DNA of 64,000 nt from HK1 sp965221725. GTDB taxonomy: Bacteria; Pseudomonadota; Gammaproteobacteria; HK1. Location: positions 2,170,001 through 2,234,000 of the forward strand of contig OZ244909.1 of assembly GCA_965221725.1 (NCBI GenBank), in the 5' to 3' direction. This document shows, one piece after another, positions 49,075 through 57,877 of this stretch (positions are counted from its first letter, which is position 1; every line of letters starts with the position of its first letter). A program made the position numbers and the translations under genes. Under the pieces are notes generated by a model. The model was not told the origin of the DNA, searched no databases, and saw only the letters and a program-made list of their open reading frames with translations.

Positions 49075-50472
49075 ATGCGGCAGACATTGGTCATTCTGGT
49101 GGTCGGGCTTGCACCGCGCCTCGTGGGTGCCCATACGCCGAACCTCGCCAGGCTGGCGGCGAACGGCGCGATGCGGCCGCTGATACCCCCCGTTCCCGCC
49201 GTCACCTGCACCTCGCAGTCCACCTTGCTCACCGGTGCGCCGCCGTCCGTACACGGCGCGGTCGCAAACGGCTGGTACTTCCGCGACATGGCGGAGGTGC
49301 TGCTCTGGCGCCAGCCGAACCAGCTCGTCGGCGGCGAGAAGATCTGGGAGGCGGGGCGCAAGCGCGACCCCGGCTTCACCTGCGCCAAGATGTTCTGGTG
49401 GTACAACATGTACTCGACGGCCGACTGGAGCGCGACGCCGCGCCCGCAGTACCCGGCCGACGGACGGAAAATCCCCGACCACTACGCCCACCCCGCCTCG
49501 CTGCGCGACGAGCTCAACGCCCGGCTCGGCATGTTCCCGCTGTTCAAGTTCTGGGGGCCGATGACCACCATCGAGGCGTCGCAGTGGATCGCGGACTCGA
49601 CCTGCCACGTGATGGCGACGCGCAAACCGACGCTGACGCTGTGCTACCTCCCCCATCTGGACTACAACCTGCAGCGTCTCGGCCCCGATCCGTCGCATCC
49701 GCGGCTCCGGCAGGATCTGGGCGAAGTCGACCAGGTCTGCGGCCAGCTCATCGCGGAGGCGGAGCGCACGGGCGCGCGCATCGTCGTCGTCTCCGAATAC
49801 GGCATCACGCCGGTGAAGGACGCGGTCCCGCTCAACCGACGCCTGCGCGGGGAGGACCTGATCGCGGTGCGGGTTGAAGCCGAGGGCCGGGAATACTTCG
49901 ACGCCGGCGCGTCGGCGGCGTTCGCGGTCTGCGATCACCAGCTCGCGCACATCTACGTGAAAGACCCGCGGCGCATCCCGGAGATCCGCGCACTGCTGGA
50001 GAGCACCGAGGGCGTCGATGCGGTCTGGGGAGAGGAAGAAAAGCGCGCCCACGGGCTGGATCACCCCCGCTCCGGCGAGCTGGTGGCGGTGTCGGACGCA
50101 GACCGCTGGTTCAGCTACTACTACTGGCTCGACGACGCGAAGGCGCCGGACTACGCGGCCACCGTGGACATCCATCGCAAACCCGGCTACGACCCCGTCG
50201 AGATGTTCTTCGATCCGGTCATCTCGATGCCGAAGCTGCGCGCCGGCCTGAAGCTCGTCAAGCGCAAGCTCGGCTTTCGCCAGTTGATGGACCTGACCTC
50301 GATCCGGGACACGCAGCTCGTGCGGGGCTCGCACGGCCGACTGACCGCGGAGCCGGACGGCCCGCTGGTCATCTCGTCGGAGCCGGACGCATTCGGTGAA
50401 GACGGCCCGGTGGACGCGACCGCGTTCAAGGACTTGGTGCTGCAACACGTATTCCGCCCGGAATCGCCCTGA
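49075..50472 (+). CDS. Alkaline-phosphatase-superfamily protein, EboF-like
   Basis: The 465-residue product belongs to the nucleotide pyrophosphatase/phosphodiesterase group. It begins MRQTLVILVVGLAPRLVGAHTPNLARLAANG with VTCTSQSTLLTGAPPSVHG, where the Thr/Ser in CTSQST is the usual nucleophile region, and continues with PHLDYNLQRLGP, VVSEYGITPV and FDPVISMPKLRAGLKLVKRKLG. The first hydrophobic stretch is the core beta strand rather than a clear signal peptide. Such a gene accompanies ebo/edb clusters in several bacteria, and here it is divergent from eboA. The substrate is unknown. Confidence 0.75.
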   Translation: MRQTLVILVVGLAPRLVGAHTPNLARLAANGAMRPLIPPVPAVTCTSQSTLLTGAPPSVHGAVANGWYFRDMAEVLLWRQPNQLVGGEKIWEAGRKRDPGFTCAKMFWWYNMYSTADWSATPRPQYPADGRKIPDHYAHPASLRDELNARLGMFPLFKFWGPMTTIEASQWIADSTCHVMATRKPTLTLCYLPHLDYNLQRLGPDPSHPRLRQDLGEVDQVCGQLIAEAERTGARIVVVSEYGITPVKDAVPLNRRLRGEDLIAVRVEAEGREYFDAGASAAFAVCDHQLAHIYVKDPRRIPEIRALLESTEGVDAVWGEEEKRAHGLDHPRSGELVAVSDADRWFSYYYWLDDAKAPDYAATVDIHRKPGYDPVEMFFDPVISMPKLRAGLKLVKRKLGFRQLMDLTSIRDTQLVRGSHGRLTAEPDGPLVISSEPDAFGEDGPVDATAFKDLVLQHVFRPESP

Positions 50473-50637
50473 CCGCCTCCGGCGCATTGCACATGCCCCG
50501 GCCGTTCCCGCCAGCCCCGGGCATGCGTTCGAAATCACCCCGGCCGAGCCTCCACCGGCCCGAAATTCGCCGCCATGCGCACCGCATGACGGCCTCTCGG
50601 ACCGCCGGCAGGAATCACCACCCGCGCCCGTCCGCCA

Positions 50638-50666
50638 TTGAGACATGGCATGACCATAGCTAGACT
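50638..50666 (+). promoter_or_regulatory. Likely hppA promoter
   Basis: TTGAGA (50638-50643), 17-bp spacer, TAGACT (50661-50666). This would start transcription near 50673, leaving a 5' leader of about 100 bases before the hppA ATG. The remainder of 50473-50773 shows no gene. Confidence 0.6.
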
Positions 50667-50773
50667 TCGCCGCCTTTCATGAAGATTTCACGGCTGTCGC
50701 CGTGGCCCGCGTCCACGAAGACGAGCGCACCAACGGCGGCCCTTTTTCGGACTCGATCCCCAAGGAGGCTCCC

Positions 50774-52783
50774 ATGAGCGGCAACGCTCTCGTCCCGACC
50801 TTGTTCGGCATCATCGGCCTTGTCGCCGCCTGGTTCATCTACCGCCAGGTGCAGAAGTTCCCCGCCGGGGAGGACAAGGTCGCGCAAATCGCCGAGGCGA
50901 TCCACCGTGGCGCCATGGTGTTCATGCGGCGCGAGTACAAGATGCTGGCCCTGTTCTGCCTGGTGGTCATCCTGGTGCTCTGGTTCACGCTCGGCACCGG
51001 CACCGTCTTCGCATTCCTGGTCGGGGCGCTGTGCTCGGGCGCCGCCGGCTACATCGGCATGAGCACCGCGACCCGCGCCAACGTGCGCACCACCACCGCC
51101 GCCCATACCAGCAGCGCCGCCGATGCCCTCACCGTCGCGTTCTTCGGCGGCTCGATCATGGGGCTCGCGGTCGCGTCCCTCGGCCTGCTCGGTCTCGGCG
51201 TGCTCTACCTCTTCTTCGGCGGCGATCCCGAAACCGCGCACACCATCCACGGCTTCGGGATGGGCGCATCGAGCGTCGCGCTGTTTTCCCGGGTCGGCGG
51301 CGGCATCTTCACCAAGAGCGCGGACGTGGGGGCGGACCTCGTGGGCAAGATCGAGGCCGGCATCCCCGAGGACGACCCGCGCAACCCCGGCGTGATCGCG
51401 GACAACGTCGGCGACAACGTCGGCGACGTGGCGGGCATGGGCTCGGACATCTTCGAATCGTATTGCGGGGCGATGATCGCCACCATCGCGATGGCGGCGA
51501 CGATGTCGCTCGACGTCATCGGGCCGCTCGGCACCCGCGAGTCCCTGATGTTCCTGCCGCTCGGGCTCGCCTCCCTCGGCCTGCTGTGCTCCATCGCCGG
51601 CATCATGGTGGTGCGCCACTTCTCGGGCAGCAAGCCGGAGGTGGCGCTGCGCACCGGGACCATCGGCGCCACTGTCCTGTTCATCCTCCTGTCGTTCTAC
51701 GTCATCACCGAGATGATCGGCGTCGACTGGCGGGTGTGGTGGGCGGTGGTCGCCGGCGCCATCGGCGGCATCGTCATCGGGCTGGTCACCGAGTACTTCA
51801 CCTCCAGCCGTCCGGTGCGCGAGATCGCCCGCTCGGGCGAGACCGGACCGGCGACGGTGATCATCTCCGGCCTCTCCGTGGGCATGCGGTCGGTTGCGAT
51901 CCCGCTCCTGTCCATCTGCGCCATCATCGCGGTCTCGAGCGAGCTGGTCGGCCTGTACGGAGTCGGGGTGGCCGCGGTCGGCATGCTCGCGACGGTGGGG
52001 ATGACGATGGCCATCGACGCCTACGGACCGGTGGCGGACAACGCCGGGGGCATCGCGGAGATGGGCGGCCTCGGCAAGGAGACCCGCGAGATTACCGACT
52101 CGCTGGACGAGCTGGGCAACACCACCGCGGCGATCGGCAAGGGCTTCGCCATCGGCGCCGCCGCCCTCGCGGCGCTGGCGATCATCACCGCGTTCATCGA
52201 GACCGTGGCCGCGCATCACGCCGACTTCCGGCTGGAGCTCAACAACCCGCATGTACTCATCGGCATCCTCATCGGCGGGGTGATCCCGTTCTATCTCGCA
52301 TCGTTGACGATGGACGCGGTCGGGAAGGCGGCGTTCGAGATGATCAACGAGATCCGCCGGCAGTTCCGCGAGATCCCGGGGCTGCTCGAAGGCAAGGCCG
52401 AGCCCGACACCGAGCGCTGCGTGGACATCGCTACCGGGGCGGCGCTGCGCAAGATGATTCTGCCCGGGGTCATCGCGGTCGCCGCCCCGTGGGTGGTCGG
52501 GTTCGGCATCAGCGCCGAGGCGCTCGGCGGGATGCTGGGCGGGGCGCTACTCGCCTGCGTGCTGCTCGCGCTCACCATGGCCAACGCGGGCGGCGCGTGG
52601 GACAACGCCAAGAAGTACGTCGAAAAGGGACACCACGGGGGCAAGGGCTCGGAGACCCATCACGCGGCGGTGGTGGGCGACACCGTCGGCGATCCGTTCA
52701 AGGACACGTCGGGACCCTCGATGAACATCCTGATCAACGTGATGGCCATCGTGAGCCTGGTGATCGCACCGCTACTCGGCTGA
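50774..52783 (+). CDS. hppA: Membrane-bound proton- or sodium-translocating pyrophosphatase
   Basis: HppA couples hydrolysis of pyrophosphate to ion pumping across the inner membrane. The 669-residue protein has about 16 hydrophobic helices. The substrate-site signatures are DVGADLVGKIEAGIPEDDPRNP, DNVGDNVGDVAGMGSDIFES, and the second half DNAGGIAEM and VVGDTVGDPFKDTSGPSMNI. The sequence GNTTAAIGKGFAIG has Ala at the position that is Lys in potassium-independent enzymes, indicating the K+-dependent type. AAGGAGG lies six bases before the ATG. The nearby PPi-dependent phosphofructokinase gene suggests a pyrophosphate-based energy economy. Confidence 0.97.
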   Translation: MSGNALVPTLFGIIGLVAAWFIYRQVQKFPAGEDKVAQIAEAIHRGAMVFMRREYKMLALFCLVVILVLWFTLGTGTVFAFLVGALCSGAAGYIGMSTATRANVRTTTAAHTSSAADALTVAFFGGSIMGLAVASLGLLGLGVLYLFFGGDPETAHTIHGFGMGASSVALFSRVGGGIFTKSADVGADLVGKIEAGIPEDDPRNPGVIADNVGDNVGDVAGMGSDIFESYCGAMIATIAMAATMSLDVIGPLGTRESLMFLPLGLASLGLLCSIAGIMVVRHFSGSKPEVALRTGTIGATVLFILLSFYVITEMIGVDWRVWWAVVAGAIGGIVIGLVTEYFTSSRPVREIARSGETGPATVIISGLSVGMRSVAIPLLSICAIIAVSSELVGLYGVGVAAVGMLATVGMTMAIDAYGPVADNAGGIAEMGGLGKETREITDSLDELGNTTAAIGKGFAIGAAALAALAIITAFIETVAAHHADFRLELNNPHVLIGILIGGVIPFYLASLTMDAVGKAAFEMINEIRRQFREIPGLLEGKAEPDTERCVDIATGAALRKMILPGVIAVAAPWVVGFGISAEALGGMLGGALLACVLLALTMANAGGAWDNAKKYVEKGHHGGKGSETHHAAVVGDTVGDPFKDTSGPSMNILINVMAIVSLVIAPLLG

Positions 52784-52821
52784 GAGCGGCGCGAGTGGCG
52801 GGCAGCGGCTATACTTCGGGC

Positions 52822-53058
52822 ATGAAAACAGCGGTGTCCATTCCCGACGAGATCTTCGAACGCGCCGAAAGGTTGGCCCGGCGCAGGCAATGCTCCCGCA
52901 GCGAAGTGTATACCGCAGCGCTGCAAGAATATGTCGCACGCCATGCGCACGATGAGGTCACGGACGCGGTGAACCGCGTCTGCACAGAGCTGGGCAGCGA
53001 CAGTGACTCCTTCCGTGCCGCCGCCAGCCGACGTATTCTTGATCGTGTGGAATGGTAG
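52822..53058 (+). CDS. Ribbon-helix-helix antitoxin (MazE/CopG-like)
   Basis: The 78-residue product begins MKTAVSIPDEIFERAERLAR and continues with CSRSEVYTAALQEYVARHAH, a ribbon-helix-helix DNA-binding domain (strand plus two helices), then an acidic tail (DSDSFRAAASRRILDRVEW) expected to bind the toxin. It overlaps the downstream mazF-like gene by seven bases, the usual coupled layout, and probably autorepresses the pair. Confidence 0.85.
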   Translation: MKTAVSIPDEIFERAERLARRRQCSRSEVYTAALQEYVARHAHDEVTDAVNRVCTELGSDSDSFRAAASRRILDRVEW

Positions 53059-53396
53059 TCGGTCAGGGTGATGTGTGCTGGGCCGAATTGCCCCCGCCGA
53101 CCGGTTCCGGTCCCGGGTTTCGGCGGCCGGTGGTCGTCATCCAGGGCGATGCCTTCAACAGAAGCCATATCGCCACCGTGGTTTGCGTACCACTGACCAG
53201 CAACCTGCGTTGGGTGGAAGCGCCCGGCAACGTGCTGCTGACGACACGGATTACAGGGCTGCCGAGGGACTCGGTCGCGAACGTGTCTCAGGTCATCACC
53301 CTCGACCGGGCACTGCTTGAAGAGCGCGTCGGGCGAATCTCACGGGCGAAGATCGACTTGCTGCTTGCCGGCCTGGATGCTGTCTTCGGTCGATAG
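53052..53396 (+). CDS. MazF/PemK-family mRNA interferase toxin
   Basis: The 114-residue product shows the family pattern: VVGQGDVCWAELPPPTGSGP, FRRPVVVIQGDAFNRSHIAT, VCVPLTSNLRWVEAPGNVLL, DSVANVSQVITLDRALLEER and a C-terminal helix. MazF proteins are sequence-specific endoribonucleases held inactive by their antitoxin. No defect is visible. The pair sits between hppA and pfp, only four bases from the end of the oppositely oriented pfp. Confidence 0.9.
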   Translation: MVVGQGDVCWAELPPPTGSGPGFRRPVVVIQGDAFNRSHIATVVCVPLTSNLRWVEAPGNVLLTTRITGLPRDSVANVSQVITLDRALLEERVGRISRAKIDLLLAGLDAVFGR

Positions 53397-53400
53397 CTCG

Positions 53401-54663
53401 TCACCTCAGCGTAAACGTCGCCTCGAGCTTCTTGGGCATCGCAATGTTTTTCAGGACCATGTAGTCCGGGAGACCGTTGCGGTACGGGGGGTACGCCTCG
53501 CCCTGAATGAGGGGGGCGAGGTAGCGCCGGCAGGCTTCGGTGATCCCGAACCCGTCCTCGGTGATGTACTCCTCCGGGACCTTCTTCTCGACGTTCGCAA
53601 CCTCGGACAGTGACGCTTCGCCCACTTCCCACGCGTAGGGCTCGTCGCTCGTGCGCACCACCACCGGCATGACGCCGTTCCGGCCGGCCAGCGCGATCTC
53701 GACCGCCGCCCGGCCGAGGGCATACGCCTGATCGACATCGGTTTGCGAGGCGATGTGCCGCGCCGCCCGCTGCAGGTAGTCCGCCACCGCCCAGTGGTAC
53801 TTGTACCCGAGCCGCGCCTTGACGAGGTTCGCGATCACCGGCGCGACCCCCCCGAGCTGCGCATGGCCGAACGCATCGCGGGCCCCGGCCTCGGAGAGGA
53901 ATCTTCCGTCCCGGTTGCGGACCCCCTCGGAGACCACCACCGTGCAGAAGCCGTCCTTCTCCACCGACGCCTTCACCCTGGCGACGAACGCTTCCTCCTC
54001 GAACGGCACCTCCGGAAACAGGATGATCTGCGGAGGATCACCCGCGCGCTCCGCGGCCAGGCCGCCGGCGGCCGCGATCCACCCCGCGTGGCGGCCCATG
54101 ACTTCGAGAATGAAGACTCTGGTCGACGTGAGGGCCATCGAGGCCACGTCGAACGAGGCCTCGCGGATGGACACCGCGACGTATTTCGCGACCGAGCCGA
54201 ACCCGGGGCAGTTGTCGGTCATCGGGAGATCGTTGTCCACCGTCTTCGGGATGCCGACCGCGATCACCGGATAGCCCAGCGAATCCCCGAGCTGCGAAAC
54301 CTTGAGCGCGGTGTCCGCAGAATCCCCACCCCCGTTGTAGAAGAAGTACCCGATGTCGTGGGCGCGAAAGACGTCGATGAGCCGTTCGTACTCGGCGCGG
54401 TTCTCGTCGAGCCCCTTCAGCTTGTAGCGGCAGGATCCGAACGCCCCCGACGGCGTATGCTTGAGGGCAGCGATCGACTCCGCGCTCTCCCGGCTGGTGT
54501 CGATGAGGTCCTCGGTCAGCGCGCCGATGATGCCGTTGCGGCCGGCGAGCACCTTTCCGATTCGATTCGGGTGCGCCCGTGCGGTTTCGATCACGCCGGC
54601 CGCGGTGGCGTTGATGACGGCGGTCACCCCACCCGACTGGGCGTAGAAAGCGTTTCCGGGCAT
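53401..54663 (-). CDS. pfp: Pyrophosphate-dependent 6-phosphofructokinase
   Basis: The enzyme reversibly phosphorylates fructose-6-phosphate using PPi. The 420-residue product has AQSGGVTAVINA at the start, GGGDSADT (residues 111-118; the Asp marks PPi rather than ATP use) and PKTVDND (139-145, with the PPi-type Lys), then GFGSVAKYVAVSIREA, EVMGRHAGWIAA and the LGGVAPV region. It is convergent with mazF and hppA. The neighbourhood with an ion-pumping pyrophosphatase is metabolically sensible because PFP can make or use PPi in the glycolytic or reverse direction. Frames extending upstream of 54663 are not conserved. Confidence 0.95.
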   Translation of the reverse strand: MPGNAFYAQSGGVTAVINATAAGVIETARAHPNRIGKVLAGRNGIIGALTEDLIDTSRESAESIAALKHTPSGAFGSCRYKLKGLDENRAEYERLIDVFRAHDIGYFFYNGGGDSADTALKVSQLGDSLGYPVIAVGIPKTVDNDLPMTDNCPGFGSVAKYVAVSIREASFDVASMALTSTRVFILEVMGRHAGWIAAAGGLAAERAGDPPQIILFPEVPFEEEAFVARVKASVEKDGFCTVVVSEGVRNRDGRFLSEAGARDAFGHAQLGGVAPVIANLVKARLGYKYHWAVADYLQRAARHIASQTDVDQAYALGRAAVEIALAGRNGVMPVVVRTSDEPYAWEVGEASLSEVANVEKKVPEEYITEDGFGITEACRRYLAPLIQGEAYPPYRNGLPDYMVLKNIAMPKKLEATFTLR

Positions 54664-54714
54664 CAGCGCACCTCTCTCGCTCGAAGTGGCCCGATCATGC
54701 CACGATTCGGCCGG

Positions 54715-54805
54715 ATGGCCCGATGGCCCGATGGCACGATGGCCCGATGGCACGAAACGGAACGCGGGGCGTCGGCGGGAGTCGACCGACCCGGAAATTT
54801 CCGGG
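54715..54805. repeat. Octamer tandem repeat and 16-bp palindrome upstream of the M48 gene
   Basis: Five direct 8-bp units ATGGC(C/A)CG lie at 54715-54754, followed 36 bases later by a perfect palindrome CCCGGAAATTTCCGGG (54790-54805), which ends 23 bases before the M48 ATG. The palindrome could be an operator or a translational hairpin; the octamers may vary in number. Confidence 0.7.
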
Positions 54806-54828
54806 CTGAGGTTCACACGGAGGCTTTC

Positions 54829-56355
54829 ATGCACAGCCACGGCCGTCCACCGAATCCCCATCGTCCGCCGCGGGCCACCCGCCGTGCCGGCCCCGGGGGC
54901 ATGGCGATGCGGGCGCTCCTGCTGCTGCTCGCAACCCTCACCGGCGCAGCGGGCCCCACCGGCCGAGCGGACGCGCAGGTGAAACTGCCGGACTTCGGCG
55001 ACTCGGCGGAAGCCGCCCTCTCGCCCGCCGACGAGCGCGCGCTCGGGGAAGCGTTCATGCGCGAAGTCAGGGCGAGGCTGACGCTGGTCGACGACCCCCT
55101 GGTCGAGCAGTACATCGAGTCGCTCGGATACCGGCTCGTCGCCGCCACCGAGCAGTACGGTCTCGGGTTCACCTTCTTCGTGGTCGAGGACGACTCGCTC
55201 AATGCGTTCGCCGCCCCGGGCGGCTTCATCGGCCTCAACTCCGGGATGATCCTGGCGACGACGTCCGAGAGCGAGCTGGCATCGGTGCTCGCCCACGAAA
55301 TCGCGCACGTCACCCAACGCCACATCGTCCGGGCCATCGATCACGCGAACCGCTCGAGCCTCCCGGTTCTGGCCGGCGTGCTCGCCGCCATCGTCCTCGG
55401 CACCCAGGACATCGAGGCGGGTCACGCCACCGCGGCCGCGGTATTCGGCGCGAGCGCACAGAGCGGGATCAACTTCACCCGACAAAACGAGCTGGAAGCG
55501 GACCGCGTCGGCATCCGGATACTGGCCGACGCCGGGTTCGACCCCCGGGAGATGGCGGGGGTCTTCGAGAAGCTCCAGAGCGCCGCGCGCTACTCCACCC
55601 GCCTTCCGGAATACCTCTCCACCCATCCCTTCACCACCAACCGCATCGCGGAAGCCCGCGACCGCGCGGAGCAGCTTCCGTACCGCCAGCACGCAAGCTC
55701 GGAGTCGTACCACCTCGTCCGCGCCAGGCTGCTGGCAAATACCGCCGCCGATGCGCAGCAGGCGCTCGACCAGCTTCTCGACGAACGCGCGGGCGATCGG
55801 GCGCAGAGTCCGGTCGCCAACGCCTACGGACAGGCGATCGCGCTGGCGAGGCTCGGACGTGACGACGAGGCGCGCAGGATGCTGGAGCGCCTGGTGGAAT
55901 CCCATCCGGACAACGTGGCATTCCGGGCCGAGCTCGCAGGCAACGCGCTGCGCACCGGGAGCCTGGAGCGAGCGCTGGCGCTGTACTCCGAAGGGCTCGA
56001 CATGTATCCCGATGACCGGATACTGGTACGCGGCCACGCGGCGGCGCTCAACGCGGCGGGTCGGCCGGCGGAGACGGTCACGCTCATCGACCGGTACGGA
56101 CAGTTGTTCACGATCGACTCCGAGATGTACCGGCTACGGGCCGATGCGCACCAGAAACTCGGACGCACGCTCGAAAGCCGGGCCGACCTCGCCGAGCACT
56201 ACTACCGGATCGGATTGCTCGGCCAGGCGATCGAGCAACTGCGGCGCGCGAGCCGCGAGTCCGGGCAGGAGACGGACTTCTACGCCGCCGCCCGCATCGA
56301 GGCGCGGCTCGAGGAGATGGAGGCCGAATTCGAGCTGCGTACGGGCCGGCGCTGA
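54829..56355 (+). CDS. Periplasmic M48 metallopeptidase with TPR domain (BepA/YfgC type)
   Basis: BepA-type proteins are periplasmic chaperone-proteases that help assemble or degrade outer-membrane proteins such as LptD. The 508-residue product has a signal peptide (hydrophobic MRALLLLLATLTGAAG after a basic, His-rich 26-residue extension), the zinc site HEIAH (156-160) with a Glu ligand in ELEADRVG, and LNSGMILATTSESELA. TPR-like repeats fill the C-terminal half (ARLGRDDEARRMLERLVESH, LRTGSLERALALYSEGLDMY). CGGAGG before the ATG at 54829 supports this start; ATG at 54901 or 54907 would give a more usual signal length. Confidence 0.88.
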   Translation: MHSHGRPPNPHRPPRATRRAGPGGMAMRALLLLLATLTGAAGPTGRADAQVKLPDFGDSAEAALSPADERALGEAFMREVRARLTLVDDPLVEQYIESLGYRLVAATEQYGLGFTFFVVEDDSLNAFAAPGGFIGLNSGMILATTSESELASVLAHEIAHVTQRHIVRAIDHANRSSLPVLAGVLAAIVLGTQDIEAGHATAAAVFGASAQSGINFTRQNELEADRVGIRILADAGFDPREMAGVFEKLQSAARYSTRLPEYLSTHPFTTNRIAEARDRAEQLPYRQHASSESYHLVRARLLANTAADAQQALDQLLDERAGDRAQSPVANAYGQAIALARLGRDDEARRMLERLVESHPDNVAFRAELAGNALRTGSLERALALYSEGLDMYPDDRILVRGHAAALNAAGRPAETVTLIDRYGQLFTIDSEMYRLRADAHQKLGRTLESRADLAEHYYRIGLLGQAIEQLRRASRESGQETDFYAAARIEARLEEMEAEFELRTGRR

Positions 56356-56451
56356 GAACATCGGCGATGCGCAGCGCCGCCGGCGTCGGACACCCCCTCC
56401 CCCCGTGATACCGTCTTCCCCGGCGCGGGCCGAAACAGGGACACCCAGGCG

Positions 56452-57813
56452 ATGGCGGAGCGGGCATCCACCACGTGGATCAGACATCCCCTGGCGGTCT
56501 TCACCGCCAACGACCTCGACGCCGGCGGCGGTCTCGTCGTGCGGGGGGACCGGATCGTGGAGGTGGTGGGAACCGGCGCGGAGCCCGAGACCCCGGTCGA
56601 CACCGTGTTCGACGCCTCCGGTCGGGTGCTGCTGCCCGGCCTGATCAACGGCCACCACCACTTCTACCAGACGCTGACGCGCGCACATCCGGGCGCGCTG
56701 AACAAGCCGTTGTTCGACTGGCTGAAAACGCTCTACCCGGTGTGGGCGAACCTCACGGAGGAGGCGGTCGAGGTCTCGACCCGCCTTGCGCTCGCAGAGC
56801 TGATGCTCTCGGGGTGCACCACGGCCAGCGACCACCACTACCTCTTCTCCCCCGCCCTCGGCCGAGCGATCGACGTTCAGGCCGAAGTCGCGGGCGCGAT
56901 GGGCATGCGGGTGGTGCTGACGCGCGGCTCGATGAGCCTCTCGGTCGAAGACGGCGGACTGCCGCCCCGGGCCGTGACCGAGCCGGAAGCCACCATCCTG
57001 GCCGAGTCGGAACGGCTGATCCGCCGCTACCACGACCCGGCGCCTCATGCCATGGTCCGGATCGCCCTCGCGCCCTGCTCTCCGTTCTCGGTCACGCGGG
57101 AGCTGATGCGCGATACCGCCACCCTCGCGCGCACTCACGGGGTCAGGCTCCACACGCACCTCGGCGAGACCGAGGACGAGAACGCGTTCTGTCTCGCGAA
57201 GTTCGGGATGCGCCCGCTCGACTACCTCGAAGATGTCGGCTGGCTGGCCGACGACGTCTGGCTCGCCCACGGCATCCACTTCACGCCGACAGAAATCGAA
57301 CGCCTCGGAGCGGCCGGCGCCGGCATCTGCCATTGCCCGTCGTCCAACATGGTGCTGGCGTCCGGGATCTGCCCGGTGCCCGACCTGCTCGCGGCGGGGG
57401 CGCACGTCGGCCTGGGCGTCGATGGCTCCGCCTCCAACGACTGCTCCAACCTGATGCAGGAAGTCCGCCAGGCAATGCTGATCGGTCGGCTCCGATACGG
57501 CGCGGGTGCCGTCACCCACCAATCCGTCCTGCGGCTCGCCACCCGCGGCGGTGCCGATCTGCTCGGCCGCCCTGAACTGGGAGAGCTACGCCCCGGCGCC
57601 GCCGCCGATATCGCCCTGTTCGATCTGGACGAGCTGCGCTTCAGCGGGCACGGAGACCCGCTCGCCGCCCTCGTCCTGTGCGGTGCGTCGCGAGTATCGG
57701 ACCTGATGGTCGCCGGGATCTGGCGCGTGCGCCGCGGCGCGCTTCAAGGCGTGGACCTGGACGCGCTCAAGCACGCACACCGGCGGGCCGCCAGGGCGCT
57801 TGCCGGCGCGTAG
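56452..57813 (+). CDS. 8-oxoguanine-deaminase-like amidohydrolase
   Basis: The 453-residue product belongs to the TrzN/AtzA-type cyclic amidohydrolases. Metal ligands are in GLINGHHHFYQTLTRAHPG (His68-70), THLGETEDE, WLAHGIHFT and GVDGSASNDCSNL. ASDHHYLFS and the LFDWLKTLYPVWANL segment are typical of 8-oxoguanine deaminases, which convert 8-oxoguanine to urate in purine salvage or detoxification. Related specificities such as hydroxydechloroatrazine hydrolase cannot be excluded. It follows the M48 gene by about 100 bases on the same strand and has no other purine gene next to it. Confidence 0.85.
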   Translation: MAERASTTWIRHPLAVFTANDLDAGGGLVVRGDRIVEVVGTGAEPETPVDTVFDASGRVLLPGLINGHHHFYQTLTRAHPGALNKPLFDWLKTLYPVWANLTEEAVEVSTRLALAELMLSGCTTASDHHYLFSPALGRAIDVQAEVAGAMGMRVVLTRGSMSLSVEDGGLPPRAVTEPEATILAESERLIRRYHDPAPHAMVRIALAPCSPFSVTRELMRDTATLARTHGVRLHTHLGETEDENAFCLAKFGMRPLDYLEDVGWLADDVWLAHGIHFTPTEIERLGAAGAGICHCPSSNMVLASGICPVPDLLAAGAHVGLGVDGSASNDCSNLMQEVRQAMLIGRLRYGAGAVTHQSVLRLATRGGADLLGRPELGELRPGAAADIALFDLDELRFSGHGDPLAALVLCGASRVSDLMVAGIWRVRRGALQGVDLDALKHAHRRAARALAGA

Positions 57814-57877
57814 GCGAAGGCCGCTCTCGGCCGAGCCGGCGCACCATGTACCGACATCAATCCGCTGCACCCGGTGC

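Noticed and set aside
50660..52252. Long (530-codon) open frame antisense to hppA
   Set aside because: hppA on the other strand is unmistakable; the antisense product is a low-complexity His/Asp/Glu/Arg-rich chain produced by GC-rich codon bias.
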